This document shows positions 53,392 through 62,209 of a stretch of DNA of 64,000 nt, in pieces. The stretch's first letter is position 1. Each line of letters opens with the position of its first letter. Below the pieces are notes generated by a model, which ran no database searches, was not told the origin of the DNA, and was given only the letters and a program-made list of their open reading frames with translations. Origin of the DNA: Microbulbifer elongatus (GTDB taxonomy: Bacteria; Pseudomonadota; Gammaproteobacteria; Pseudomonadales; Cellvibrionaceae). The stretch lies in contig NZ_JAIVKJ010000001.1 in NCBI RefSeq assembly GCF_020524885.1, positions 248,001 through 312,000 of the forward strand, read 5' to 3'. Both the position numbers and the translations under genes were made by a program.

Positions 53392-54282
53392 ATGGTGCGG
53401 CAAAAACTCGCAGCGAGCCTGCAACTCCGGTTCCTGTCCCGCTGTCTTTTGTGTGTACTGCTTCTGCTGTCACTCGGAAGCTGTGGCCTGCGCCAGCCCC
53501 CAGAATTGCGCCTCGCGGTCGACGCCGGTTTTCAACCGGCAGTGGAAGCCTTGCGAGGGGACTTCGAAGCGCAGTGTGGTTGCCGTCTCAAGGTCACTGC
53601 CGGTGCCAGCGGCCTGCTGTACAGCCAGATTCGTGCCGGTGAGTCCTTCGACTTGTTTCTTTCCGCGGATAGCGCGCGACCAGTCCTATTGGAAAAGGCC
53701 GGATTTACCATCCCAGCCAGCCGCCAACCCTACGCCCGCGGACAGCTGGCCCTGTGGGTAAGCAGGGCGATTTACGCGGATAAGTCCTCCGGCTTCTCCA
53801 CTCTTACTACCAAGCTCGCGAACACGCAATCCGCGCTTACCCCGCGTCAGCTGATCCTGTTGCTGGGGCGGGGCAAACACAAGCTGGTGGTGGCGGATCC
53901 ACAACTGGCGCCGGATGGCGATGCGGCGGTACGTATGCTGAAAAAGCTGCGACTGTGGCCGCGGCTGCGGGGAAGGGTGATTTACGCGGGCCATGCGGGC
54001 CACGCGCAGATTCTACTGCAAGAGGGGCAAGGGGAGATGGGGCTGATTCCTTACGGGCAGGCAATGGCGGCCGGGAGCCGGGGGCAGTTCATGCGTATCC
54101 CGGCCCATTTTCACCCGCCCATTCATCAACAGATGGTCATTCTGCGGAACACCCGGGAACGGGACCTTGCCATCCGCCTGCTACAGTACCTTCAGTCCGA
54201 ACCCGTGCAGCAACAACTCGAGGGGCTGGGTTTCCTGCCGGTGAAAGCTTCTTTCAAGCTGTCCGCTGAGTCGAGGCCTTAA
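53392..54282 (+). CDS. Molybdate-binding protein-like lipoprotein (ModA family)
   Basis: A 296-residue substrate-binding protein with lipobox LLSLGSC (Cys about 31), then the ModA pattern LRLAVDAGFQPAVEALRGDFEAQCGC (in part), VTAGASGLLYSQIRAGESFDLFLSAD (in part), YARGQLALWVS and QQLEGLGFLPV. ATG 53392 with AGGGAGG nine bases upstream; a TTG at 53386 is too close to it. Cotranscription with mobA supports a molybdenum role. No modB or modC gene is in the window, so the cognate permease and ATPase must be elsewhere, or the protein has another role. Confidence 0.78.
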   Translation: MVRQKLAASLQLRFLSRCLLCVLLLLSLGSCGLRQPPELRLAVDAGFQPAVEALRGDFEAQCGCRLKVTAGASGLLYSQIRAGESFDLFLSADSARPVLLEKAGFTIPASRQPYARGQLALWVSRAIYADKSSGFSTLTTKLANTQSALTPRQLILLLGRGKHKLVVADPQLAPDGDAAVRMLKKLRLWPRLRGRVIYAGHAGHAQILLQEGQGEMGLIPYGQAMAAGSRGQFMRIPAHFHPPIHQQMVILRNTRERDLAIRLLQYLQSEPVQQQLEGLGFLPVKASFKLSAESRP

Positions 54283-54948
54283 TCCGTAAAATCAGCGCGC
54301 AGCTCGGTCAGTTTCAGTATAAATCGCTTCAATATAAGCCAAATTTATTTGTCACTATAAATGGTTTTAATTGATACCTATTCCAATGCTGAATTATTTC
54401 CATAGCAAAGCGTTATTATTTCGCGCTTATATAAATAAACGATTTGGAATACCTAATTAAATATTCTTTTATATGAACTGCGAGCCGTTATTTTCTGGAT
54501 AAGTCGACAACTTTGGCGTCAGTTGATTTAGCGTGACCAATATAATGTAATGGCAGCATAGTCATGTTGGTGAGCGGGTTTTTCGTTACTCTGGCAACTA
54601 TTTGTGCTGTTTTTTGATCGATTTCCCGCATTTTTAATAGAATTCCACTAAACGAGTAATAAGAATCCTCTATTTCCGTTAGCCCGGTTTATTCTCTTTA
54701 ATTCATCGTCCTGCCAAAACGGATTTAATTTTTTCGGGAAAAAGTTATTTCTCGAAAGGGATCTCTTTCACGCCAAAATCCGATGACCCTGATGACGGGA
54801 TCGGCTGTTCAGGATTAAATGGAGTCGGGATTAAATCGTAGCGGTACAAAATGATCCGGAAAACCGGGTCGGCGCATTTCGGAGCTTTATACAGAACTTT
54901 GTTGAGCGCTAAATAACAACGAAAAAATTTTTAACGGGAGCACAAACG
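54283..54948. other. 666-bp AT-rich non-coding region upstream of pntA
   Basis: No open frame of interest and no tRNA-like fold was recognised. It is visibly richer in A/T than its flanks (long runs such as 54340-54480). A possible sigma-70 promoter TTGATC (54614) - 18 bp - TAGAAT (54638) is weak. GGATTAAAT occurs twice in quick succession near 54811 and 54829. It may hold the pntAB promoter and regulatory sites, or be a remnant of older DNA. Confidence 0.5.
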
Positions 54949-56490
54949 GTGATTATTGCCATACCAAAGGAGACCGCGCCGGGCGAGGCGCGGGTCGCGG
55001 CAACGCCAGCCAGCGTGAAGCGTTTGCAGTCGCTGGGCTTTGACGTTGTCATCCAACAGGGGGCCGGTGAAGCAGCCAGCTTCCCGGATACCGAATATGA
55101 GCAGGCCGGTGCCAAGCTGTGTGCGAATGCGGCGGAGTGCCTGAGCCAGGCTGGCATCGTACTGAAAGTACAGCAGCCCAACGATGACGAGCTGGAGCTG
55201 ATTCCCAGCGGCGCCACCCTGATCGCGTTTCTGAAGCCCGCGCAGAATGAAGCGCTGCTGAAGAAGTTCGCGGACAAAAACATCAACGCGCTGGCGGTAG
55301 AGTCTATTCCGCGTATTTCCCGCGCACAGAAGATGGATGCACTCAGCTCCATGGCGAACATCGCCGGCTACCGCGCGGTGATCGAAGCGGCGCACGAGTT
55401 CGGTCGCTTCTTCACCGGCCAGATTACAGCCGCCGGTAAAATTCCACCGGCCAAGGTGCTGGTGATCGGCGCCGGTGTTGCGGGCTTGTCCGCCATCGGT
55501 ACCGCCAAGAGCATGGGTGCCATCGTGCGCGCCTTCGATACCCGCCCGGAAGTACGCGAGCAGGTAGAGTCCATGGGTGCGGAATTCCTCACTGTGGAAA
55601 TCGAGGAAGACGGCTCCGGTACTGGCGGTTACGCCAAGCAGATGTCCAAGGAGTTTATCGATGCAGAAATGGCCCTGTTCCGGGAGCAGGCCAAGGAAGT
55701 GGACATCGTCATCACCACTGCACTGATCCCCGGCAAGCCGGCACCGAAACTGTGGCTTGCAGATATGGTGGAAACCATGGCCAACGGTTCCGTGGTTGTG
55801 GATCTGGCCGCAGAAATGGGCGGTAACTGCGACTTCACCGAAGCCGATCAGAAAGTCGTGAAGAGCGGCGTGACCATCCTCGGTTACACCAATCTGGCGA
55901 GCCGCGCGGCCACCCAGTCCTCCACACTCTACGCCACCAACCTGTGCCATTTGTTGACCGATATGACGCCGGAAAAAAATGGCGAGATCGATATCAACTT
56001 TGAAGACGAGGCGATCCGCGGCGCTACCGTGGTGAAAGAAGGTGAAATCACCTGGCCGCCGCCCGCACCGAAAATTTCTGCAGCACCCCAGCAGAAAAAG
56101 CCGGAGCCACAGATCCAGGTGGAGCCGAAGCCGGAGAAGAAGTCTTCGCCGCTGTCACTGGTGGCCTTCTGGGCGGTGGCCGGTGCGCTGTTGCTGGCAC
56201 TGGGTAAATCTGCACCGGCGGACTTTGTTGCCCACTTTACCGTGTTTGTTCTGTCCATCTTTATCGGCTGGCAGGTGATCTGGAATGTGTCCCACGCCCT
56301 GCACACTCCGCTGATGAGTGTGACCAACGCCATCTCCGGCATCGTGATCATCGGTGCCCTGTTGCAGGTGGGAGCCACCGGTTCCTTCATTGTCACTGTC
56401 ATGGCGTTTATCGCGGTACTGTTTGCCAGTATCAATATCTTCGGTGGGTTCTTTGTTACCCACCGCATGCTCAAAATGTTCCGTCGCTAA
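54949..56490 (+). CDS. pntA: NAD(P) transhydrogenase subunit alpha
   Basis: Proton-translocating transhydrogenase subunit carrying the NAD(H)-binding domain I and four TM helices. The 513 residues (E. coli 510) are [22 protein letters not shown] at the start, the Rossmann [22 protein letters not shown] (in part), [15 protein letters not shown] and [18 protein letters not shown], a Pro/Lys-rich linker (about 368-398) and TM helices from about 400. The start is GTG at 54949 with ACGGGAG. pntB follows 12 bp later. It makes NADPH from NADH and the proton gradient. Confidence 0.96.
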   Translation: MIIAIPKETAPGEARVAATPASVKRLQSLGFDVVIQQGAGEAASFPDTEYEQAGAKLCANAAECLSQAGIVLKVQQPNDDELELIPSGATLIAFLKPAQNEALLKKFADKNINALAVESIPRISRAQKMDALSSMANIAGYRAVIEAAHEFGRFFTGQITAAGKIPPAKVLVIGAGVAGLSAIGTAKSMGAIVRAFDTRPEVREQVESMGAEFLTVEIEEDGSGTGGYAKQMSKEFIDAEMALFREQAKEVDIVITTALIPGKPAPKLWLADMVETMANGSVVVDLAAEMGGNCDFTEADQKVVKSGVTILGYTNLASRAATQSSTLYATNLCHLLTDMTPEKNGEIDINFEDEAIRGATVVKEGEITWPPPAPKISAAPQQKKPEPQIQVEPKPEKKSSPLSLVAFWAVAGALLLALGKSAPADFVAHFTVFVLSIFIGWQVIWNVSHALHTPLMSVTNAISGIVIIGALLQVGATGSFIVTVMAFIAVLFASINIFGGFFVTHRMLKMFRR

Positions 56491-56502
56491 GGAGAAAGAG
56501 AC

Positions 56503-57900
56503 ATGAATAGCGTAATTTCCATGGCTTATCTGTTCTCTGCGGTGATGTTCATCCTGAGCCTCGGCGGACTGTCCGCACACGAAACCGCACGTCGCGGTAA
56601 TTACTACGGCATGGTGGGTATGGCGGTTGCCATCATTGCCACTGTGGCCGGTATTACCTCTGGCGCTTACCTGCCGGTGGCTATCGCCATGGGCGTGGGT
56701 GCAGTGATTGGCATCCATCTGGCGCGCAAGGTCGAAATGGCCGCCATGCCGCAGCTAGTTGCGTTACTGCACAGCTTTGTAGGCCTGGCCGCAGTGCTGA
56801 TCGGCTGGGGTGGTTATCTGGATCCGCGTATCAACCTCGAGGGTGCAGCGCATATCGTGCACAACTCCGAGATCTTTATCGGTGTATTCATCGGTGCTAT
56901 CACCCTGACCGGCTCCATCGTTGCCTTCGGCAAGTTGCAGGGGCTGATATCCGGTAAGCCACTGATGCTGCCGGCGCGCCATTGGCTGAACCTGATCGCT
57001 CTGGTGATCTGTGTGGTACTGGGGGCCCAGTTCATCCCGGCGGACGTGAGCAACGCCACTATCATCAACCTGCTGGTGATGACCGGTATCGCGCTGCTGC
57101 TGGGGATCCACCTGATCGCGGCCATCGGCGGTGCGGATATGCCCGTAGTGATCTCGATGCTGAACAGTTACTCCGGATGGGCCGCAGCGGCCACCGGCTT
57201 CATGCTCAGCAACGATCTGCTGATCGTGATCGGCGCGCTGGTTGGTTCCTCCGGTGCCATCCTGAGCTACATCATGTGTCGCGGCATGAACCGTTCTTTT
57301 ATCAGTGTGATCCTGGGCGGTTTCGGTTCCGACGGTGAAGTGGCGGGCGGCGGCGACGAAGTGGAAGGTGAAGCGGTAGCCACCACTCACGACGAGCTGG
57401 CAGACGACCTGAAGGCGGCCAAGAATATTGTGATTGTGCCCGGCTTCGGCATGGCGGTCGCCCACGCCCAGCAGGCGGTGAGTGATCTCACCGACAAGCT
57501 GCGCAAGGCTGGCAAGACCGTACGTTTCGGCATCCACCCGGTCGCTGGCCGTTTGCCTGGGCACATGAATGTACTGCTGGCGGAAGCCAATGTGCCCTAC
57601 GACATCGTGCTGGAGATGGAAGAGATCAATGACGATTTTCCGGAGACCGACCTGGTGCTGGTGATCGGTGCCAACGACACCGTCAACCCGGACGCGGTGG
57701 AGAAGCCCGGTTCCCCCATCGCCGGCATGCCGGTACTGGAAGTTTGGAAAGCTGGAAAAGTTGTGGTGTTGAAGCGCTCCATGGCTTCCGGCTACGCCGG
57801 TGTGGCCAACCCGCTGTTCTACAAGGACAACTCGCGCATGCTCTTCGGTGATGCGAAAGAGAGCCTGCAGAGTGTGCTGGGCAAACTGAACCCGGCCTGA
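56503..57900 (+). CDS. pntB: NAD(P) transhydrogenase subunit beta
   Basis: A 465-residue subunit with about nine TM helices in the first 265 residues and the NADPH-binding domain III after that: [25 protein letters not shown] (in part), [29 protein letters not shown] and [17 protein letters not shown]. Length matches E. coli PntB (462). ATG 56503 with AAGGAGAAAG. It forms an operon with pntA and is followed by a terminator. Confidence 0.97.
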   Translation: MNSVISMAYLFSAVMFILSLGGLSAHETARRGNYYGMVGMAVAIIATVAGITSGAYLPVAIAMGVGAVIGIHLARKVEMAAMPQLVALLHSFVGLAAVLIGWGGYLDPRINLEGAAHIVHNSEIFIGVFIGAITLTGSIVAFGKLQGLISGKPLMLPARHWLNLIALVICVVLGAQFIPADVSNATIINLLVMTGIALLLGIHLIAAIGGADMPVVISMLNSYSGWAAAATGFMLSNDLLIVIGALVGSSGAILSYIMCRGMNRSFISVILGGFGSDGEVAGGGDEVEGEAVATTHDELADDLKAAKNIVIVPGFGMAVAHAQQAVSDLTDKLRKAGKTVRFGIHPVAGRLPGHMNVLLAEANVPYDIVLEMEEINDDFPETDLVLVIGANDTVNPDAVEKPGSPIAGMPVLEVWKAGKVVVLKRSMASGYAGVANPLFYKDNSRMLFGDAKESLQSVLGKLNPA

Positions 57901-57927
57901 TCCTGCACTTGCAACAGCAAGCCACTC

Positions 57928-57962
57928 AAAAAAAGCGGCCCCGCAAGGTGGCCGCTTTTTTT
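57928..57962 (+). terminator. Terminator after pntB
   Basis: A perfect 13-bp stem AAAAAAAGCGGCC / GGCCGCTTTTTTT (57928-57940 / 57950-57962) has a 9-base loop and a T-run. Confidence 0.9.
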
Positions 57963-58079
57963 TGACTGTGACAGAGCGTTGCCGAGAAGGATGGCTCTGG
58001 TGTCGCTCATTGGTCAGACCGATGGTAACCTATGGCGCCAGAGTACTTACAAAAATAGTAAATATAAAAAGAGTCGACT

Positions 58080-60110
58080 ATGCCAGCCATTTCCCGACGC
58101 TCTCCGAACCACCAATTTGCCCGCCAGGGCTTTGTGTCACGTTGTTTGTCGCACAGCTTGATTCGCGCTCCCCTGGGTGTGCTCGCACTCTCCGTGCTGA
58201 CCGCTTGCGGTGGAGGCGATGGGGGTGGCTCCGGTGGCGCAGATAACGACACAGGTACACCGCCGATTACGCAGGTGCCTTCATTGTTGACCCTGCGTGG
58301 TGACAGTACCGCAGAAGTCGGGGACTCGGTGGGTATTGTCGGCAGCCTTTCGGAGATGGGCTACACCCGCTTCGAGTGGGAACAACTGGCGGGGCCCAAC
58401 GTGGAGCCTCTGGCAGGCAACGGTACTGCCGGTATCAGCTTTGATGCGAGAAGCTCGGGCAATTACAGCTTTCAGCTTACCGCGAGCAACAGCGAAGGCG
58501 AGCAGCAGGTTGAAACGTTTGATATTTCGGTCAGCGCCGGCAGCACCGGTTCCCGGGTGCAGTTGCGGGCCGATCGCGCCGTGAGTGAGGGCGCGCAATT
58601 TTCTTTACGCCTGAATGCGAGCCAGCTGAGCGGTAGCAATCCGACCTGGTCGTTTGCTCAGCTTTCGGGGCCAGACGCCATCCTGGAAACCGACGACTCT
58701 GAGGAGCCGGTACTCTTTGTCACCGCCCCCAAAGTCACCGGAGACCAGGTGATTACCATCCAGGCCACCCTGGAAACCACTACGGGTGCGTATACCGATA
58801 TTGCCTATGTGGTGGTTCAGGATCGCCCGGAAATCACCAGCGAATATTATTGCGATGGCGACGGTGACTACTGCGCAAAATCGCTGGCGCTGAACAATGT
58901 CTACACCTATCGCGACGACAGTCCCTATCGCGACTATCTGGCGGACTGTGTTTACTCCAACCAGCTGAGCGACGAGAACCTGTGTACCCTCGGCGAGCTG
59001 CCAGTGATTGGCATGTACACCAATTCGCCCACGGTGGACGACATCATGGACCACGTGCTGGTGTCGCACGATTGGATGGGGGAGCGCTTTGAGCGATTCC
59101 TGACGGAGCTGGACCCATACAGTGATTTTGCCCGTCTGCTGCGCTCGGTGACCGCCGTGGTGATCTCCAGCGATGTGCGCCCGTCCTATTACTGGTCGTT
59201 GACCGGTGCCATTCACCTGGACCCGGACAGCCTGTGGCTGACACCGCAAGAGCGTGATGTGATCAGTGAGGTTCCCGATTACCGCAGTGGCTTCAGTTCC
59301 GAACTCAACTTCGTGACCCCGGCGCGTTACGTAAAAAACAATGACTACGTGTTTTACGGTTACCACCCGGCCAATCGCGACAGCCGACCGTTCCGTGAGC
59401 TGGAGGCAGACCTGGGCTCACTGATGTACCACGAACTGGCTCACGCCAATGACGCTATGTCACAGGCAAAGATCAATAGCGGCCTGGATACCAGTGATAT
59501 TTTCTTTTCCCAGGCGCAGAAAGGCGCGCTGGTGAATGAATCCGTGAGCGCGATCAACCCTCCGCAATCGCAGGAGCTGTTTGATCTCGCCGATGTGCGT
59601 TACCGCGGTGTAGAAGCAACCGCCACCCAGCGGTTTTATTCCCCGGATGATATCTCCGGATTTTTCTTTCCGGATACTGCTAGCGATTTTTACAGCTACA
59701 CCAGTCCCTGGGAAGATACTGCCATGCTGTTCGAGGCCGTCATGATGAGCCTTCGTTACGGTATTGAGCGGGATGTTGCGGTTACCAACAAACCCCTCTA
59801 TCCCACTTCGGCGGATGATTATCGTGTGTCGGAAGGGCAGCGCGGGCGCATCGGCTCTATTCGAATTCGCCCCCGTGCCAGTGTCGCCGTGCAGGGACTG
59901 CTGCCGGAGGCCTGGTCCGTGGCGGACGCCCACCTGCAGTCCGTTGTGCCCGAGGCACTCTGCGCCGGTGAGGGTTGGGGGCAGAACCTGGATCCATCCT
60001 GTGCCGGCACCGCAGCGCCGTTGCGTTTTGCCGCACCAGTGCCGAGCCGCCCGGCTCCGATGCCCACTGGACTCCCGCGGAGTTTTATCCCACCGACTCC
60101 GTCGAAGTAA
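58080..60110 (+). CDS. Putative zinc metallopeptidase lipoprotein with Ig/PKD-like domains
   Basis: A 676-residue lipoprotein: signal with lipobox SVLTAC (Cys about 43), a Gly-rich linker, then two beta-rich PKD/Ig-like segments (about 65-155 and 160-255; FEWEQLAGPNVEPL and PTWSFAQLSGPDAILE are the W-x-Q-x-x-GP pattern). A C-terminal region of unknown family has the motif YHELAHAND (His451-Glu452, His455), typical of zinc metallopeptidases. Glu residues at 545 and 552 (WEDTAMLFEAVMM) could supply the third ligand. Six Cys near 255-305 and at the C-terminus suggest disulphides. It lies 69 bp before a rhamnogalacturonan acetylesterase gene. Family not recognised. Confidence 0.65.
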   Translation: MPAISRRSPNHQFARQGFVSRCLSHSLIRAPLGVLALSVLTACGGGDGGGSGGADNDTGTPPITQVPSLLTLRGDSTAEVGDSVGIVGSLSEMGYTRFEWEQLAGPNVEPLAGNGTAGISFDARSSGNYSFQLTASNSEGEQQVETFDISVSAGSTGSRVQLRADRAVSEGAQFSLRLNASQLSGSNPTWSFAQLSGPDAILETDDSEEPVLFVTAPKVTGDQVITIQATLETTTGAYTDIAYVVVQDRPEITSEYYCDGDGDYCAKSLALNNVYTYRDDSPYRDYLADCVYSNQLSDENLCTLGELPVIGMYTNSPTVDDIMDHVLVSHDWMGERFERFLTELDPYSDFARLLRSVTAVVISSDVRPSYYWSLTGAIHLDPDSLWLTPQERDVISEVPDYRSGFSSELNFVTPARYVKNNDYVFYGYHPANRDSRPFRELEADLGSLMYHELAHANDAMSQAKINSGLDTSDIFFSQAQKGALVNESVSAINPPQSQELFDLADVRYRGVEATATQRFYSPDDISGFFFPDTASDFYSYTSPWEDTAMLFEAVMMSLRYGIERDVAVTNKPLYPTSADDYRVSEGQRGRIGSIRIRPRASVAVQGLLPEAWSVADAHLQSVVPEALCAGEGWGQNLDPSCAGTAAPLRFAAPVPSRPAPMPTGLPRSFIPPTPSK

Positions 60111-60179
60111 TTGCGTAGGCGACCGTAAGCAGTAACCGTTAGCAATAGATATAAGAAGTAAACGAGAAGGATGTAGCCC

Positions 60180-60968
60180 ATGACGGGAACGTTAGTGAAA
60201 ACTATCAGGCGAGTAGTCTCTGTCAGTACGCTGGCGCTGGCCAGTGCAGCGGCAGCGGCGGACTCGGAGACCACTGTGTTCATGGCCGGCGATTCCACCA
60301 TGTCGATCAAGGAGGTCAAAGACTATCCGGAAACCGGCTGGGGTGTGCCCTTTGCTGTCTTTTTTGACGATGGTATCAAGGTGGAAAACCGGGCCATGAA
60401 TGGCCGCAGCACCCGTACCTTTATCGAGGAAGGGCGCTGGAAGGGCATCATGGACGAGCTGAAAGAAGATGATTACGTCATCATCCAGTTCGGTCACAAC
60501 GACGAGTCCGAGCACAAGAAAGACCGCTACACCACCCCGGAGCAGTACAAGGCCAACCTGTCCCGCTTTATCCGCGATGTGCGCGGTGCCGGCGCCGAGC
60601 CTATCCTGATGTCACCGATCACCCGCCGCTACTTCGATGGTGACAACACCATCAAGCACACCCACCCCTATGCGCCGCTGGTGCGGGACGTGGCGAAGAG
60701 CGAGAAGGTGGAATTTATCGATATGGAAGTGGTGACCCGGGAGTACTTCCAGGCTATGGGCGACCGCGACAGTGCGCTGCGCTTTATGCATATCGCGCCG
60801 GGCATGCATCCCAATTACCCGGTGGGGGTGCGCGACGATACCCACCTGAACCAGCTGGGTGCGCGGGAAGTGGCGCAGTTGGTGCTGGCGGAGCTGCGCA
60901 AGCGCAAGCACCCGCTTACCGAACGCCTGCGTAAAGCGGACTCCAAGCACATGGCGTTGAAATACTGA
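60180..60968 (+). CDS. Rhamnogalacturonan acetylesterase (SGNH/GDSL, CE12-like)
   Basis: A 262-residue secreted esterase with signal peptide ending SAAAAADS (about 27). SGNH blocks: VFMAGDSTM (catalytic Ser), VENRAMNGRSTRTFIEEGRW (Gly of block II), IQFGHNDE (Asn of block III) and DDTHLNQLGA (Asp/His). These fit rhamnogalacturonan acetylesterases that remove acetyl groups from pectic polysaccharide. ATG 60180; ribosome-binding site AGAAGGA. The gene indicates use of plant or algal cell-wall polysaccharide, but no other pectin genes are in the window. Confidence 0.87.
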   Translation: MTGTLVKTIRRVVSVSTLALASAAAAADSETTVFMAGDSTMSIKEVKDYPETGWGVPFAVFFDDGIKVENRAMNGRSTRTFIEEGRWKGIMDELKEDDYVIIQFGHNDESEHKKDRYTTPEQYKANLSRFIRDVRGAGAEPILMSPITRRYFDGDNTIKHTHPYAPLVRDVAKSEKVEFIDMEVVTREYFQAMGDRDSALRFMHIAPGMHPNYPVGVRDDTHLNQLGAREVAQLVLAELRKRKHPLTERLRKADSKHMALKY

Positions 60969-61007
60969 GTTTCATGTTTACGCACGGCGGAGAGTCGCAA
61001 GAACACG

Positions 61008-61029
61008 GGGCCGGGCAGTTGTCCGGCCC
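61008..61029. terminator. GC-rich hairpin between convergent genes
   Basis: GGGCCGG / CCGGCCC, 7 bp with an 8-base loop, lies between the acetylesterase gene and yhbY. There is no T-run; a weak or factor-dependent terminator. Confidence 0.4.
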
Positions 61030-61068
61030 GGTATGGGGCTGATCAGGGCTGATTAGCGCCTGGCAGGA

Positions 61069-61374
61069 TCAGGGGCGCAGCAGATTGGACAGGCGCGCGT
61101 TGGGCTTCTCGGCTTTGCGGAAGATCAGCGCGATCTTGCCGATCTCCTGTACCAGCTCGGATTTGCTCTGCGCGCACAGCTCGGCAATCAGCTCCCGGCG
61201 CACATCGCGGTCGTTGACGGCCAGTTTCACCTTGATCAGCTCGTGATCTTCCAGGGCGCGATTAAGCTCTTCCAGCACCCCCTCGGTGAGCCCTTTGTCG
61301 GCTACGGTGACAATTGGTTTGAGGCTGTGGCCGCGGGTGCGCAAGGCTTTTTTGCGGTCGGCTGTTAAAGGCAT
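61069..61374 (-). CDS. yhbY: Ribosome assembly RNA-binding protein YhbY (CRS1/YhbY domain)
   Basis: A 101-residue CRM-domain protein linked to 50S assembly. It has TADRKKALRTRGHSLKPIVTVADKGLTEGVLEELNRALEDHELIKVKLAVNDRD (in parts LKPIVTVADKGLTEGVL and ALEDHELIKVKL) and the GxxG-like IGKIALIFRK. ATG 61374 with GGAG; longer frames reach into rlmE. As in E. coli and Pseudomonas it is divergent from rlmE, but greA, normally on its other side, is 47.6 kb away here. Confidence 0.94.
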   Translation of the reverse strand: MPLTADRKKALRTRGHSLKPIVTVADKGLTEGVLEELNRALEDHELIKVKLAVNDRDVRRELIAELCAQSKSELVQEIGKIALIFRKAEKPNARLSNLLRP

Positions 61375-61468
61375 ACAATACTCCATCCTTAAATTAACCC
61401 ATACTCGGGTAAGCAAGCGCGGCCAAGCTGCGCGGACAACCCCAGAAATTAGCGATGTATTGTAACTG

Positions 61469-62089
61469 ATGGGCCGATCAAAGAGCAGCCACCGTTGGCT
61501 GCGTGAACATTTCAACGACCACTACGTCAAACAGTCCCAGAAAGAGGGCTACCGCTCGCGCGCGTCCTACAAACTGCAGGAGCTGCAGGAGAAGGACCGC
61601 CTGATCAAACCAGGCATGACCGTGGTGGATCTCGGTGCCGCCCCCGGCGGCTGGTCCCAGGTGGCCGCAGAACTGGTGGGCCACAAGGGCCGGGTTCTTG
61701 CATCGGACATCCTCGAGATGGACGCCCTTGCCGGGGTGGACTTTGTACAGGGCGACTTTACCGAGCAGGAAGTCTTCGACCAGCTGCTGGAAAAGCTCGG
61801 TGAAGAACGCGCCGACCTTGTGATTTCCGATATGGCCCCCAATATGAGTGGTGTGCGCGCTGTGGACCAGCCGGCCTCCATGTATCTGGTGGAGCTGGCG
61901 GTGGATATGGCGCGCCAGACCCTGAAACCCGGTGGTGCCTTTGTCGCCAAGGTGTTCCAGGGTGAAGGTTTCGATGAACTGATCCGCGACCTCCGCAGTC
62001 AATACCAGACTGTAGTTACCCGCAAACCCGGTGCATCCCGTCCCCGCTCCCGCGAAGTCTATGTCGTAGCGCGCGGCTTTAAGGGCTGA
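61469..62089 (+). CDS. rlmE: 23S rRNA (uridine-2552-2'-O)-methyltransferase
   Basis: Heat-shock FtsJ/RrmJ methyltransferase acting on U2552 of the 50S A-loop. The 206 residues (E. coli 209) contain [10 protein letters not shown] (catalytic Lys), [15 protein letters not shown] (SAM motif I), [11 protein letters not shown] (catalytic Asp), [14 protein letters not shown] (Lys) and [11 protein letters not shown] (Glu), completing the K-D-K-E tetrad. ftsH follows about 120 bp downstream, the usual pair. Confidence 0.97.
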   Translation: MGRSKSSHRWLREHFNDHYVKQSQKEGYRSRASYKLQELQEKDRLIKPGMTVVDLGAAPGGWSQVAAELVGHKGRVLASDILEMDALAGVDFVQGDFTEQEVFDQLLEKLGEERADLVISDMAPNMSGVRAVDQPASMYLVELAVDMARQTLKPGGAFVAKVFQGEGFDELIRDLRSQYQTVVTRKPGASRPRSREVYVVARGFKG

Positions 62090-62209
62090 ATTTTGATACA
62101 GTCCCCGATGACCGGGGCGACAGATTTACGATCTTCCCCGCCTATACTGGGTGAAATGGAATAAGCTGCCTGGAAGGCATTCCGGGCACAGGCAACGAGG
62201 GCAAACCCT

